From: a virus
Length of the DNA stretch: 26,796 bases
IMG/VR virus record: IMGVR_UViG_3300021599_002224
Span: 1 to 26,796 of that record
Direction: 5' to 3' (one strand)
Shown: piece after piece, positions 6,427 through 12,956 of the stretch
Position numbering within the stretch: the stretch's first letter is position 1
Layout: each line of letters opens with the position of its first letter
The notes under the pieces: model-generated
What the model was told of the DNA's origin: nothing
What the model saw: only the letters and a program-made list of their open reading frames with translations
The model's database searches: none
Position numbers and translations under genes: made by a program

Positions 6427-6996
6427 ATGACTAAAATTAAAAACATATACGGCGAAGTGATTTTCACCAGTGCCAATCGTAATGACACGTCCAAGGAGTC
6501 TGTGGAGCAAGCTGTGGAAGCCAATGTTAGTTTGATGAAGGCTAAACTGCGGGATGCTAACCTGCAGGAGGCTAACTTGCGGGGGGCTAAACTGCGGGAG
6601 GCTGACCTGCAGAATGCTGACCTGTGGAGGGCTAACCTGCAGAATGCTGACCTGTGGAGGGCTAACCTGCAGAATGCTGACCTGCGGGGGGCTGACCTGC
6701 AGGACGCCCAAATGCAGAGGGCTGACCTGCGGGGGGCTAAACTGCAGGGGGCTAACCTGCGGGGGGCTGACCTGCAGGGGGCTGACCTGGGGGGGGCTAA
6801 ACTGCAGGGGGCTAACCTGCACAATGCAAAAATTACAATAGGAAACAGAGTGTTTACACTTAAGGAGGAAACAAATGTCGCGCCTGAGGTTTGGAAATAC
6901 GGCCCTGTTTTCAGCAAGCTGTACAGAGCGATGCGGGGTTTTGGTGGCCGGCGCATAAAAGCGCCTATTGTAGATTTATTTTTTAGGAAGGACTGA
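6427..6996 (+). CDS. Pentapeptide-repeat protein
   Basis: Residues 39 to about 134 form 19 successive A(D/N/K)LxX pentapeptides, which fold as a right-handed quadrilateral beta-helix. Members of this superfamily include DNA mimics that bind gyrase, but many have no known role. The N-terminus (KIKNIYGEVIFTSANRND) and a C-terminal domain of about 50 residues (FSKLYRAMRGFGGRRIKAPI) are outside the helix. GGAGGA precedes the start. The DNA is a 15-bp repeat, with one 30-bp unit doubled exactly (about 6613-6672), a sign of recent expansion. It is followed by a TGATG-coupled small gene. Confidence 0.9.
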   Translation: MTKIKNIYGEVIFTSANRNDTSKESVEQAVEANVSLMKAKLRDANLQEANLRGAKLREADLQNADLWRANLQNADLWRANLQNADLRGADLQDAQMQRADLRGAKLQGANLRGADLQGADLGGAKLQGANLHNAKITIGNRVFTLKEETNVAPEVWKYGPVFSKLYRAMRGFGGRRIKAPIVDLFFRKD

Positions 6997-7172
6997 TGGG
7001 TAAACTTATTCTTGATTTGTACGAGTCGCTTTGGCTGGATGAAAATGGCGATTTGCATTTTGTTTCAATGAATGGCGGCAGAGCTGGGGCGAATTGGCGG
7101 TTAATAGCAACGAACCCTGACCTTAGAGGCAAATCAATCGAAATTTCACAGGAAAACGGGGAGAACGACTGA
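6996..7172 (+). CDS. Small hypothetical protein, 58 aa
   Basis: The ATG at 6996 shares a base with the stop of the pentapeptide gene, with AGGAAGGA just upstream. The product begins MGKLILDLYESLWLDENGDL and ends NGEND, with no recognised domain. The next gene is coupled by another TGATG-type overlap. Confidence 0.65.
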   Translation: MGKLILDLYESLWLDENGDLHFVSMNGGRAGANWRLIATNPDLRGKSIEISQENGEND

Positions 7173-7411
7173 TGACTGATAAACCAACACCAATGCCCGA
7201 TGAGATGGTGCGTGGTATGATAGAAAATAGCAATGAAACGCTGAAAGCAATAAAGGAAATCCGTGGCGGAGATAATCTACCAATCAGATATTTAGTGGGG
7301 CTTGCACCTGAGGGGTGTCCCAACCCAATGGTACCGATTCTTCCATCTGGAGAATGGGGCGGGATGTGTATTGGTGAATATGAACCACAAAGCACTGAAA
7401 GGACTGATTGA
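7172..7411 (+). CDS. Hypothetical protein, 79 aa
   Basis: This soluble protein begins MTDKPTPMPDEMVRGMIENS and has a Pro/Gly-rich second half (GLAPEGCPNPMVPILPSGEW). No domain is recognised. Its last bases form the Shine-Dalgarno and TGATG junction of the next gene. Confidence 0.65.
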   Translation: MTDKPTPMPDEMVRGMIENSNETLKAIKEIRGGDNLPIRYLVGLAPEGCPNPMVPILPSGEWGGMCIGEYEPQSTERTD

Positions 7412-7716
7412 TGACAATAAAAACTAACTGGAACGAACCTGGTATAAGGCTGGCTAGCGAGGGTATAGCTGGGCTTCTTCACCGACGGGTGGCCTTTACC
7501 CTTCGCGATGCAATCATGGAAGTAAGGGAGCGGCTATCGACCGCACGCGAATTCAACAAACCAAGTAAATTTTATCGGTATATATCACCAGTGGGGCGCA
7601 TTTCAAATCTCAACTCAGATTGTTTGAGGGTTGCTAAAATTGAATTGGTAGAAAAGAAGTTGGTAGAGCTTTTGGTTTTTGTTCTTGATTGGGAAAGGGA
7701 TACGCTTGATGACTAA
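7411..7716 (+). CDS. Hypothetical protein, 101 aa
   Basis: This helical protein of unknown role starts at ATG 7411 (a TTG three bases before is ignored) behind AAAGGA. It contains AFTLRDAIMEVRERLSTARE and a C-terminal LVELLVFVLDWERD helix. The stop overlaps the next start by eight bases. Confidence 0.65.
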   Translation: MTIKTNWNEPGIRLASEGIAGLLHRRVAFTLRDAIMEVRERLSTAREFNKPSKFYRYISPVGRISNLNSDCLRVAKIELVEKKLVELLVFVLDWERDTLDD

Positions 7717-8101
7717 CAAAGAAATGATAGCTACGGAAGTGCGAGCCTATTGGGAAAAATTAAAAAGGCCGACTACCCCCGCAATACCAACGACCGCCGC
7801 CGAAGGCGTTATAATTATTCTTCATAACTCAGCAAGCGGCGCTGAAGCTGTTGTGGCCGAGTTCACCGATAAAAAACTTAGGGTTCTAGCTTTGAAAGAC
7901 GGAGAAGCTAAAATCTTGAAACAGTTCGATACACCTTTTGACTTGGAAGAAATCTTTGACTTAAAAGTTATGATTTGGATGCCCACCGAGTGGACTTTGT
8001 GCGCGGCAATAACCCACCCCGATCACCCCCCTATGATTTTGCATTGGCGCGCAATAATCGGCTGGTCTTTCACATCTTTCGCAAAATTTGGCATTTGTTA
8101 A
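7709..8101 (+). CDS. Hypothetical protein, 130 aa
   Basis: The ATG at 7709, behind AAAGGGA, is preferred over an upstream ATG buried in the previous gene. The sequence reads as alternating beta strands (GVIIILHNSASGAEAVVAEF, KKLRVLALKDGEAKILKQF) with an aromatic C-terminus. No family was recognised. The region is visibly richer in A/T than the replication genes that follow. Confidence 0.65.
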   Translation: MTNKEMIATEVRAYWEKLKRPTTPAIPTTAAEGVIIILHNSASGAEAVVAEFTDKKLRVLALKDGEAKILKQFDTPFDLEEIFDLKVMIWMPTEWTLCAAITHPDHPPMILHWRAIIGWSFTSFAKFGIC

Positions 8102-8119
8102 AAAGAAGAAAGCAAACTT

Positions 8120-8425
8120 ATGACTAACACAAACAACACCCTCGCCGACACGTTAAACGAGCGCGGTAAGCGTTATGGCAATTTTGCTGACCAGGCAGCT
8201 ATCGCACAAGCGATCAAAGCCGCCATGTACAGCGCCTGCGACTCATCCAAACTTGCTCCCGATCAACGGGAAGCCTTGGCCATGATAGCCAACAAGCTCG
8301 GTCGTATCCTGAATGGAGACCCGAACTACGCCGACAGCTGGATGGACATTGCTGGCTACGCGAAGCTGGTGGCAGACAGATTGGAAGCTGTAAGCGGCGA
8401 AAAATCTACAACATCTAATCTGTAA
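8120..8425 (+). CDS. DUF6378-like phage protein
   Basis: This 101-residue helical protein follows the pattern LxERGKRYGxFxDxAxIAQAIK ... REALAMIANKLGRILNGDP ... DSWxDIAGYAKLV, which I recall as DUF6378, common in phage replication regions and without a proven function. The pattern of conserved Asp and Glu in helices is reminiscent of MazG-like all-alpha NTP pyrophosphatases, but that is only a guess. AAGAAGAAAG precedes the start. Confidence 0.75.
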   Translation: MTNTNNTLADTLNERGKRYGNFADQAAIAQAIKAAMYSACDSSKLAPDQREALAMIANKLGRILNGDPNYADSWMDIAGYAKLVADRLEAVSGEKSTTSNL

Positions 8426-8442
8426 AAAGATCATCGAACTTT

Positions 8443-9819
8443 ATGCTTGAAACACCCTTCCCCTATCAGTTAGACGGCGCAGCGTTCCTATCAAAAATGC
8501 CACAGGCCTTGTTGGCCGACGAGATGGGGCTGGGTAAGAGCGCGCAAGCTATCATCGCGTGCGACCTGGTTGACGCAGAGAACATCCTGGTTGTGTGCCC
8601 CGCCGCCGTGCGCATCAATTGGTCGCGGGAGTTTGACCGATTCAGCGACCGCCGCAGGCCGTGCACGCTGATCCTGACAGGTAAAGACGCGCCTGCGCCT
8701 GGCGTTAACGTCGTGTCCTACGACCTGCTGGCCAGCAACGAGAAGCTGCGCAACAATCTGAAGTCGCGGGAGTGGGACGTGCTGGTGATTGACGAGGCGC
8801 ACTTCCTGAAAGAGCGCAGCGCCAAGCGCACGAAGGTTTTGTACGGCCACAACCAGCACCCAGGCTTGATGCACAAAGCCAAGCGCACATGGCGGTTGAC
8901 TGGCACGCCCATGCCAAACAACGCCTCAGAGCTTTACACCCATTTGCGATCAGCGAAAATTGTCAACCAACCCTATTGGGATTTTGTGTACCGATTTTGC
9001 GCAGGCTTCGACAGTGACTACGGCTACAAAATTACAGGCCACAAGAACACTGACGAACTCAAAGCATTGCTAAACCAATTCATGTTGAGACGAAAGAAGG
9101 ATGACGTCATGAAACAATTGCCCCCCATCACCTTTTCAGAAGTGACTGTTGATCGTAGCGAAGTCCAGCTCGACCCGTGGTTCTATGAGAACTGGGTGTC
9201 GATAGGCGTGCCCGCGTTCCTCGATAACCTCAAGAACATTGACGAGAGTCTGAAGACCAGCCTGAACGCAATCAGAAGCGGCCACCACCACACCAGCAAG
9301 GATAGCCTGGAGCTGCTCAAAGCATATTCGAAAAGCACCTCAACGCTGCGGCGCTACATCGGCCTGGCCAAACTCCCCCGCGTCATCGACATCCTGAAGG
9401 AAGAACTTGAGACAGGGCAGATTGATAAGCTGGTCATTTTCGCCGTGCACAAGCAGGTCATTGACGAGACGCGAGACAAACTCCGCAAGTTCAAACCTGT
9501 CACCCTCTACGGCGGCACGCCCACGGCCAAGCGCCAGCAGAACATCGACAAGTTTCAGAACGAGCCAAGTTGCAGGGTGTTCATCGGCCAGATTGTGGCG
9601 GCGGGCACCGGCATCACATTGACCAGTGCGCGGGAGGTGGCCTTTATCGAAGCCGATTGGGTTCCCGCGAACAACGCCCAGGCAGCAATGCGCTGCCACC
9701 GGGTGGGGCAAACCAGACCTGTGCGTGTGAGGTTTTTCACATGCGCTAGTTCCGTGGACGAGGACGTCATGCGCGTCGTTGTCCACAAGACAAGAGAAAT
9801 TGCAAAAATCATGGATTGA
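8443..9819 (+). CDS. SNF2-family DNA helicase/translocase
   Basis: This is a superfamily 2 ATPase that probably remodels replication forks or recombination intermediates, as SMARCAL1-like enzymes do. The length is 458 residues. Motif I is DEMGLGKS (26-33), motif II DEAH (117-120), motif III LTGTPMPN (152-159), motif V GTGITLTSA and motif VI QAAMRCHRVGQTRPV near the C-terminus. No extra nuclease domain is fused. The Shine-Dalgarno is weak (AAAAAGATC). It stands in the rightward replication operon ahead of a methyltransferase and a recombination pair. Confidence 0.92.
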   Translation: MLETPFPYQLDGAAFLSKMPQALLADEMGLGKSAQAIIACDLVDAENILVVCPAAVRINWSREFDRFSDRRRPCTLILTGKDAPAPGVNVVSYDLLASNEKLRNNLKSREWDVLVIDEAHFLKERSAKRTKVLYGHNQHPGLMHKAKRTWRLTGTPMPNNASELYTHLRSAKIVNQPYWDFVYRFCAGFDSDYGYKITGHKNTDELKALLNQFMLRRKKDDVMKQLPPITFSEVTVDRSEVQLDPWFYENWVSIGVPAFLDNLKNIDESLKTSLNAIRSGHHHTSKDSLELLKAYSKSTSTLRRYIGLAKLPRVIDILKEELETGQIDKLVIFAVHKQVIDETRDKLRKFKPVTLYGGTPTAKRQQNIDKFQNEPSCRVFIGQIVAAGTGITLTSAREVAFIEADWVPANNAQAAMRCHRVGQTRPVRVRFFTCASSVDEDVMRVVVHKTREIAKIMD

Positions 9820-9822
9820 CAG

Positions 9823-9851
9823 TTGCGATATTCTCAAGTCATTGTTACACT
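9823..9851 (+). promoter_or_regulatory. Candidate internal promoter
   Basis: TTGCGA (9823-9828), 17 bp, TACACT (9846-9851), in the gap after the helicase and about 27 bp before the next start. Both hexamers match four of six positions. Confidence 0.4.
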
Positions 9852-9877
9852 CTCAACATCACGAAATGGAGATGCAA

Positions 9878-10309
9878 ATGCAAATCACCGTAACCTTCGA
9901 CACCGCTGACCTGACAGACAATAAAATCCTGTCGGTGATGCTTGCCAATCTTGAAAAGTTGGCGAACGACGAGCCGCCTGTGGCCAACGACACCAAGAGC
10001 CGCGCGCGGCGGGTCAAGATACAGACCCAGAAGCCTGAGCCTGTGCAAGCTGAGGTCGTAGAGGAAGAACCCGCAAACGACGACCAGTTGGTTTTGGATT
10101 TGGGCGACGAGCCTCAGCCTCAACCCCAGCTGGACGCGAGCGAGCCTGCCACCTACACGCTGGATGACATCCGCGATGCGTTGCAGACCTACACAGCGGC
10201 CAAGGGCGTACCCGCTGGCGTCGAGCTGCTTAAGAAGTATGGGGCGGTTCGTTCAAGCGAGTTGGCCGAACAGCACTACGCCTCCTTCATCAAGGAGTGC
10301 GCATCATGA
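9878..10309 (+). CDS. Hypothetical phage protein, 143 aa
   Basis: The ATG at 9878 is chosen because GGAG lies six bases before it; ATGs at 9866 and 9872 are alternatives. The protein has a short N-terminal beta segment (MQITVTFDTADLTDNKI), a long acidic Pro/Gln-rich linker and a C-terminal helical domain (YTLDDIRDALQTYTAAKGVP ... LLKKYGAVRSSELAEQHYAS). The same arrangement is seen in unannotated proteins beside phage replication genes. Its stop overlaps the next start (ATGA). Confidence 0.7.
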   Translation: MQITVTFDTADLTDNKILSVMLANLEKLANDEPPVANDTKSRARRVKIQTQKPEPVQAEVVEEEPANDDQLVLDLGDEPQPQPQLDASEPATYTLDDIRDALQTYTAAKGVPAGVELLKKYGAVRSSELAEQHYASFIKECAS

Positions 10310-10929
10310 GCAGCACGTTACGTGGTTACGACAGGCATAAAAGCGACTATTACGTCACGCCTAAATGGATAATCAGGGAGCTGTTTGACGCCCTCCCTGA
10401 ACTGTTCGACGACATGGACGGGAGGCTGGCGTTAGACCCATGCGCAGGTGGCGGTTCAGTCAATCTCAGTGAGGTCTTCACCATGCCTTACCCCGACGTG
10501 TTGGCGGAATACGGGTGGGATGACGTGATTACGCTGGACATAAGAGAAGATTCGCACGCGGACATCAAGGCGGATTTCCTGACCTGGAACAACCCTGACA
10601 ACCTGGACTTCGACCTGATTATCACGAACCCGCCATTCGCTATCGCCGAGGAAATAACCCGGAAGGCGTTGGAACTGGTGGATCAGGAGAGCGGCAAGGT
10701 CATCATGCTGCAACGATTGAACTGGCTGGGCAGTGCGGCGAGGGATGACTTCTTCACCGACTACCCACCCACCACCATCGTGATGCACGCGCGCCGCCCG
10801 TCTTTCGGCGGCACGTCGTCAACAGACAGCGTGGAGTACGCCCATTTCATCTGGGACAACACCGACCGCTCGGGCGTGACAAACTTTGTGCGTGTCCGCG
10901 CTGACAACTCTAGGAGTAAGACGGAGTGA
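10306..10929 (+). CDS. DNA adenine-N6 methyltransferase
   Basis: This is a class I SAM-dependent methyltransferase that should methylate adenine in DNA, either protecting phage DNA from host restriction or marking it for regulation. From ATG 10306 (AAGGAG eight bases upstream) it has 207 residues. The start SDYYVTPKWIIRELF and the SAM motif LALDPCAGGGS (42-51) are followed by LDIRED and the catalytic NPPF (108-111). No partner restriction gene is present, so it is a solitary phage methyltransferase. The target sequence cannot be read from the gene. Confidence 0.88.
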   Translation: MSSTLRGYDRHKSDYYVTPKWIIRELFDALPELFDDMDGRLALDPCAGGGSVNLSEVFTMPYPDVLAEYGWDDVITLDIREDSHADIKADFLTWNNPDNLDFDLIITNPPFAIAEEITRKALELVDQESGKVIMLQRLNWLGSAARDDFFTDYPPTTIVMHARRPSFGGTSSTDSVEYAHFIWDNTDRSGVTNFVRVRADNSRSKTE

Positions 10930-10939
10930 GGATTAACAG

Positions 10940-11206
10940 ATGCTTTGGAAACTGACGCACCGCTTGTTTGGTTACGATTACCTCGCCTGGAAGAGTTTCA
11001 ACTCAGGCGGTGTAGCGCGGATTCGCAGGTCAAGGGACGGTGCGGTCTATTTCATGGACGACCACAACGAGCCGCAGCAGTTGCTTGGGTACCCCGCGTT
11101 CTATCTTCAGGACGGTTTCGGCGGGGTAGTTTTGTACCATGTGTTGTTTCTGACTTGCTCGCCAGAGAAGTATCTACCACGTTGCGATTTTCGCACTTAC
11201 CATTGA
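10940..11206 (+). CDS. Hypothetical phage protein, 88 aa
   Basis: It begins MLWKLTHRLFGYDYLAWKSF and contains GGVARIRRSRDGAVYFMDD and LTCSPEKYLP. The arrangement resembles small unannotated proteins in other phage replication modules. AGGA precedes the start. It sits between the methyltransferase and the recombination nuclease. Confidence 0.6.
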   Translation: MLWKLTHRLFGYDYLAWKSFNSGGVARIRRSRDGAVYFMDDHNEPQQLLGYPAFYLQDGFGGVVLYHVLFLTCSPEKYLPRCDFRTYH

Positions 11207-11220
11207 GGATTTCCAATCTT

Positions 11221-12318
11221 ATGAGCCACGCAAAACTATCGCCAAGCGCCGCAGAGCGTTGGATGACATGCCCAGGCAGCGTTGTGTTGTCGCAAGGTAT
11301 GCCGAACAAATCGAGCGTGTTCGCTGAGGAAGGACGCCAGGCGCACGAGATAGCCGAAGCGTTGTTGCGCGGCGAACTGGTGAACGCTGAACGCGCCACG
11401 CTCGATAACGTCGCCAGTTACGTCAACCACGTTCGTGAACTTGCTGGTGTGCGTCACGTCGAGCAGAAGGTGGAGGTCAACGCCGACATCTACGGCACTG
11501 CCGATGCAGTGGTGTGGCAGGAGGAAGACCGCCACCTACACATCGTTGATCTCAAATACGGCGCGGGCGTGCCTGTCGAAGTCCACGGCAATCTGCAACT
11601 TAAAATCTATGCGCTGGCCACGCTGCTTACGTTTGGCTACCCCGCGCAGCAGGTGACGGCCACCATCGTGCAACCGCGTTGCCCGCACCCCGACGGGCCA
11701 GTGCGCTCGGTCACCTTTGATGTTGTGGACTTGATTGATTTGCACGCCGACCTCAGCGCAGCGGTGTCGGTGGTGGGCGACGCCGAACAGCACGCGCCAG
11801 AGGCGTTGCTGAACGCAGGCTTCCTGGTTCCAAGCGAGAAGGGTTGCCGCTGGTGCCGCGCCGCGTCTGTGTGCCCCGCGCTGAAGCGCAAGGCGCAGAC
11901 CTTGGCCAAGCAGGTGTTCACCAAGGGCGAACCCTACGACCCTAAAGCGTTGGCGGAGACACTCGACTTCCTGCCTATCCTGGAAGGCTGGATCAAGAAC
12001 ACCCGCGAGTTCGCTTACGAAGAAGCGGAGAAGGGTAAGCCCATCCCCAATTGGAAGTTGGTTGAGAAGCGGGCGACTCGCAAGTGGCGCTCTGATGGGG
12101 AGGTTGCCCAGGCGCTGAGCGCTTACATCCCCACCTCTGAATTATACGAGCGGAAAATCATCAGCCCCGCTTCGGCAGAGAAGCTGCTGCCAAAAGAACA
12201 CCGCACGCTGCTCGATGAGCTGTGCGTCAAAGAATCATCAGGGCACACCCTGGTGAGTGAGTCGGACAAACGTCCGGCTATCCGTGTGGATGCCAAGTCG
12301 GCATTTGCGAACTTGTAA
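11221..12318 (+). CDS. DUF2800 Cas4/AddB-like nuclease
   Basis: This is a predicted PD-(D/E)XK exonuclease for phage recombination, 365 residues from ATG 11221 (GAGGA upstream; a longer frame begins at 10945 but lacks a ribosome site). The nuclease core is YGTADAVVW with Asp95 and HIVDLKYG with Asp110 and Lys112. Cys17 (MTCPGS) together with Cys209-x2-Cys212-x5-Cys218 (GCRWCRAASVC) matches the four-cysteine iron-sulfur cluster layout of AddB and Cas4. It is directly followed by the DUF2815 ssDNA-binding protein, its usual partner, making an exonuclease plus annealing/ssDNA-binding pair. Confidence 0.87.
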   Translation: MSHAKLSPSAAERWMTCPGSVVLSQGMPNKSSVFAEEGRQAHEIAEALLRGELVNAERATLDNVASYVNHVRELAGVRHVEQKVEVNADIYGTADAVVWQEEDRHLHIVDLKYGAGVPVEVHGNLQLKIYALATLLTFGYPAQQVTATIVQPRCPHPDGPVRSVTFDVVDLIDLHADLSAAVSVVGDAEQHAPEALLNAGFLVPSEKGCRWCRAASVCPALKRKAQTLAKQVFTKGEPYDPKALAETLDFLPILEGWIKNTREFAYEEAEKGKPIPNWKLVEKRATRKWRSDGEVAQALSAYIPTSELYERKIISPASAEKLLPKEHRTLLDELCVKESSGHTLVSESDKRPAIRVDAKSAFANL

Positions 12319-12338
12319 CTTTGAAGAAGGAAAAAATC

Positions 12339-12896
12339 ATGGCTGACAAGCTAATCACCCCGGAGTTTCGCGCTGCTTACGCAGGGCTTTTCCGTGCAAC
12401 CGCACCTAAGGAGAACCCGAATGGGGCAAAGAAGTACTCCATTCGCGCAGCATTTCCACCTGAGGCTGACATCAAAGACCTAAAGGCGGCGTGCGCACAG
12501 GTAGCTGCCGACAAGTGGGGTAAGAATGTTCCCAAGACGATGCGGTCGCCGTTTCGTTTTAACGAGGAGCTGGACAACCCCATCCCAGGTATCGGCGGCG
12601 ACTGGGTTGTCATGACGTTCAGCGCGAACGAGGATCGTCGCCCTGGCGTCGTTGACGCAACCGTGCAGGACATCATCGACGAGTCCGAAGTGTACAGCGG
12701 GGCATGGTTCCGTGCGCAGGTGCGGCCATACGCCTACGACCAGGCAGGAAACAAGGGCATCGCCTTTGGCCTGGAGAATGTGCAGAAGACACGCGACGAT
12801 GACGCCCTTGGCAGCGGTCGTATCCCCGCAAGCAAAGTGTTCGAGAGCTTCGGCTCGCCGATTGCTGCAAGCAGCGCAGGCGCGCTGTTCGATTAG
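12339..12896 (+). CDS. DUF2815 single-stranded DNA-binding protein
   Basis: This is a T7 gp2.5-like OB-fold ssDNA-binding protein of 185 residues that should coat template strands and help recombination. Family marks are the N-terminal LITPEFRAAYAGLFRATAPK, KKYSIRAAFPP, YSGAWFRAQVRPYAYDQAGN and KGIAFGLENVQKTRDDDALG. The start ATG 12339 has GAAGGA eight bases before; an upstream TTG is not needed. Immediately after the stop is a terminator, so this gene closes a transcription unit shared with the DUF2800 nuclease. Confidence 0.9.
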   Translation: MADKLITPEFRAAYAGLFRATAPKENPNGAKKYSIRAAFPPEADIKDLKAACAQVAADKWGKNVPKTMRSPFRFNEELDNPIPGIGGDWVVMTFSANEDRRPGVVDATVQDIIDESEVYSGAWFRAQVRPYAYDQAGNKGIAFGLENVQKTRDDDALGSGRIPASKVFESFGSPIAASSAGALFD

Positions 12897-12916
12897 ATAA
12901 TACTGCTTCCATTTAT

Positions 12917-12940
12917 GCGACCCTTCGGGGTCGCTTTTTT
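12917..12940 (+). terminator. Strong rho-independent terminator with UUCG loop
   Basis: The stem GCGACCC (12917-12923) and GGGTCGC (12928-12934) closes a TTCG tetraloop and is followed by six T. It lies only 17 bp before the polymerase start, so polymerase expression depends on read-through, antitermination or an unseen promoter. Confidence 0.9.
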
Positions 12941-12956
12941 CTTATCAATGAAAATC

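Noticed and set aside
5992-7058. Long minus-strand reading frames opposite the pentapeptide gene (276 and 248 codons) and a third plus-strand frame at 6554-6841
   Set aside because: The 15-bp DNA repeat keeps several frames open at once; their products are low-complexity copies of the repeat (for example QVSPPQVSILQ) and they overlap the well-supported RuvC and pentapeptide genes.
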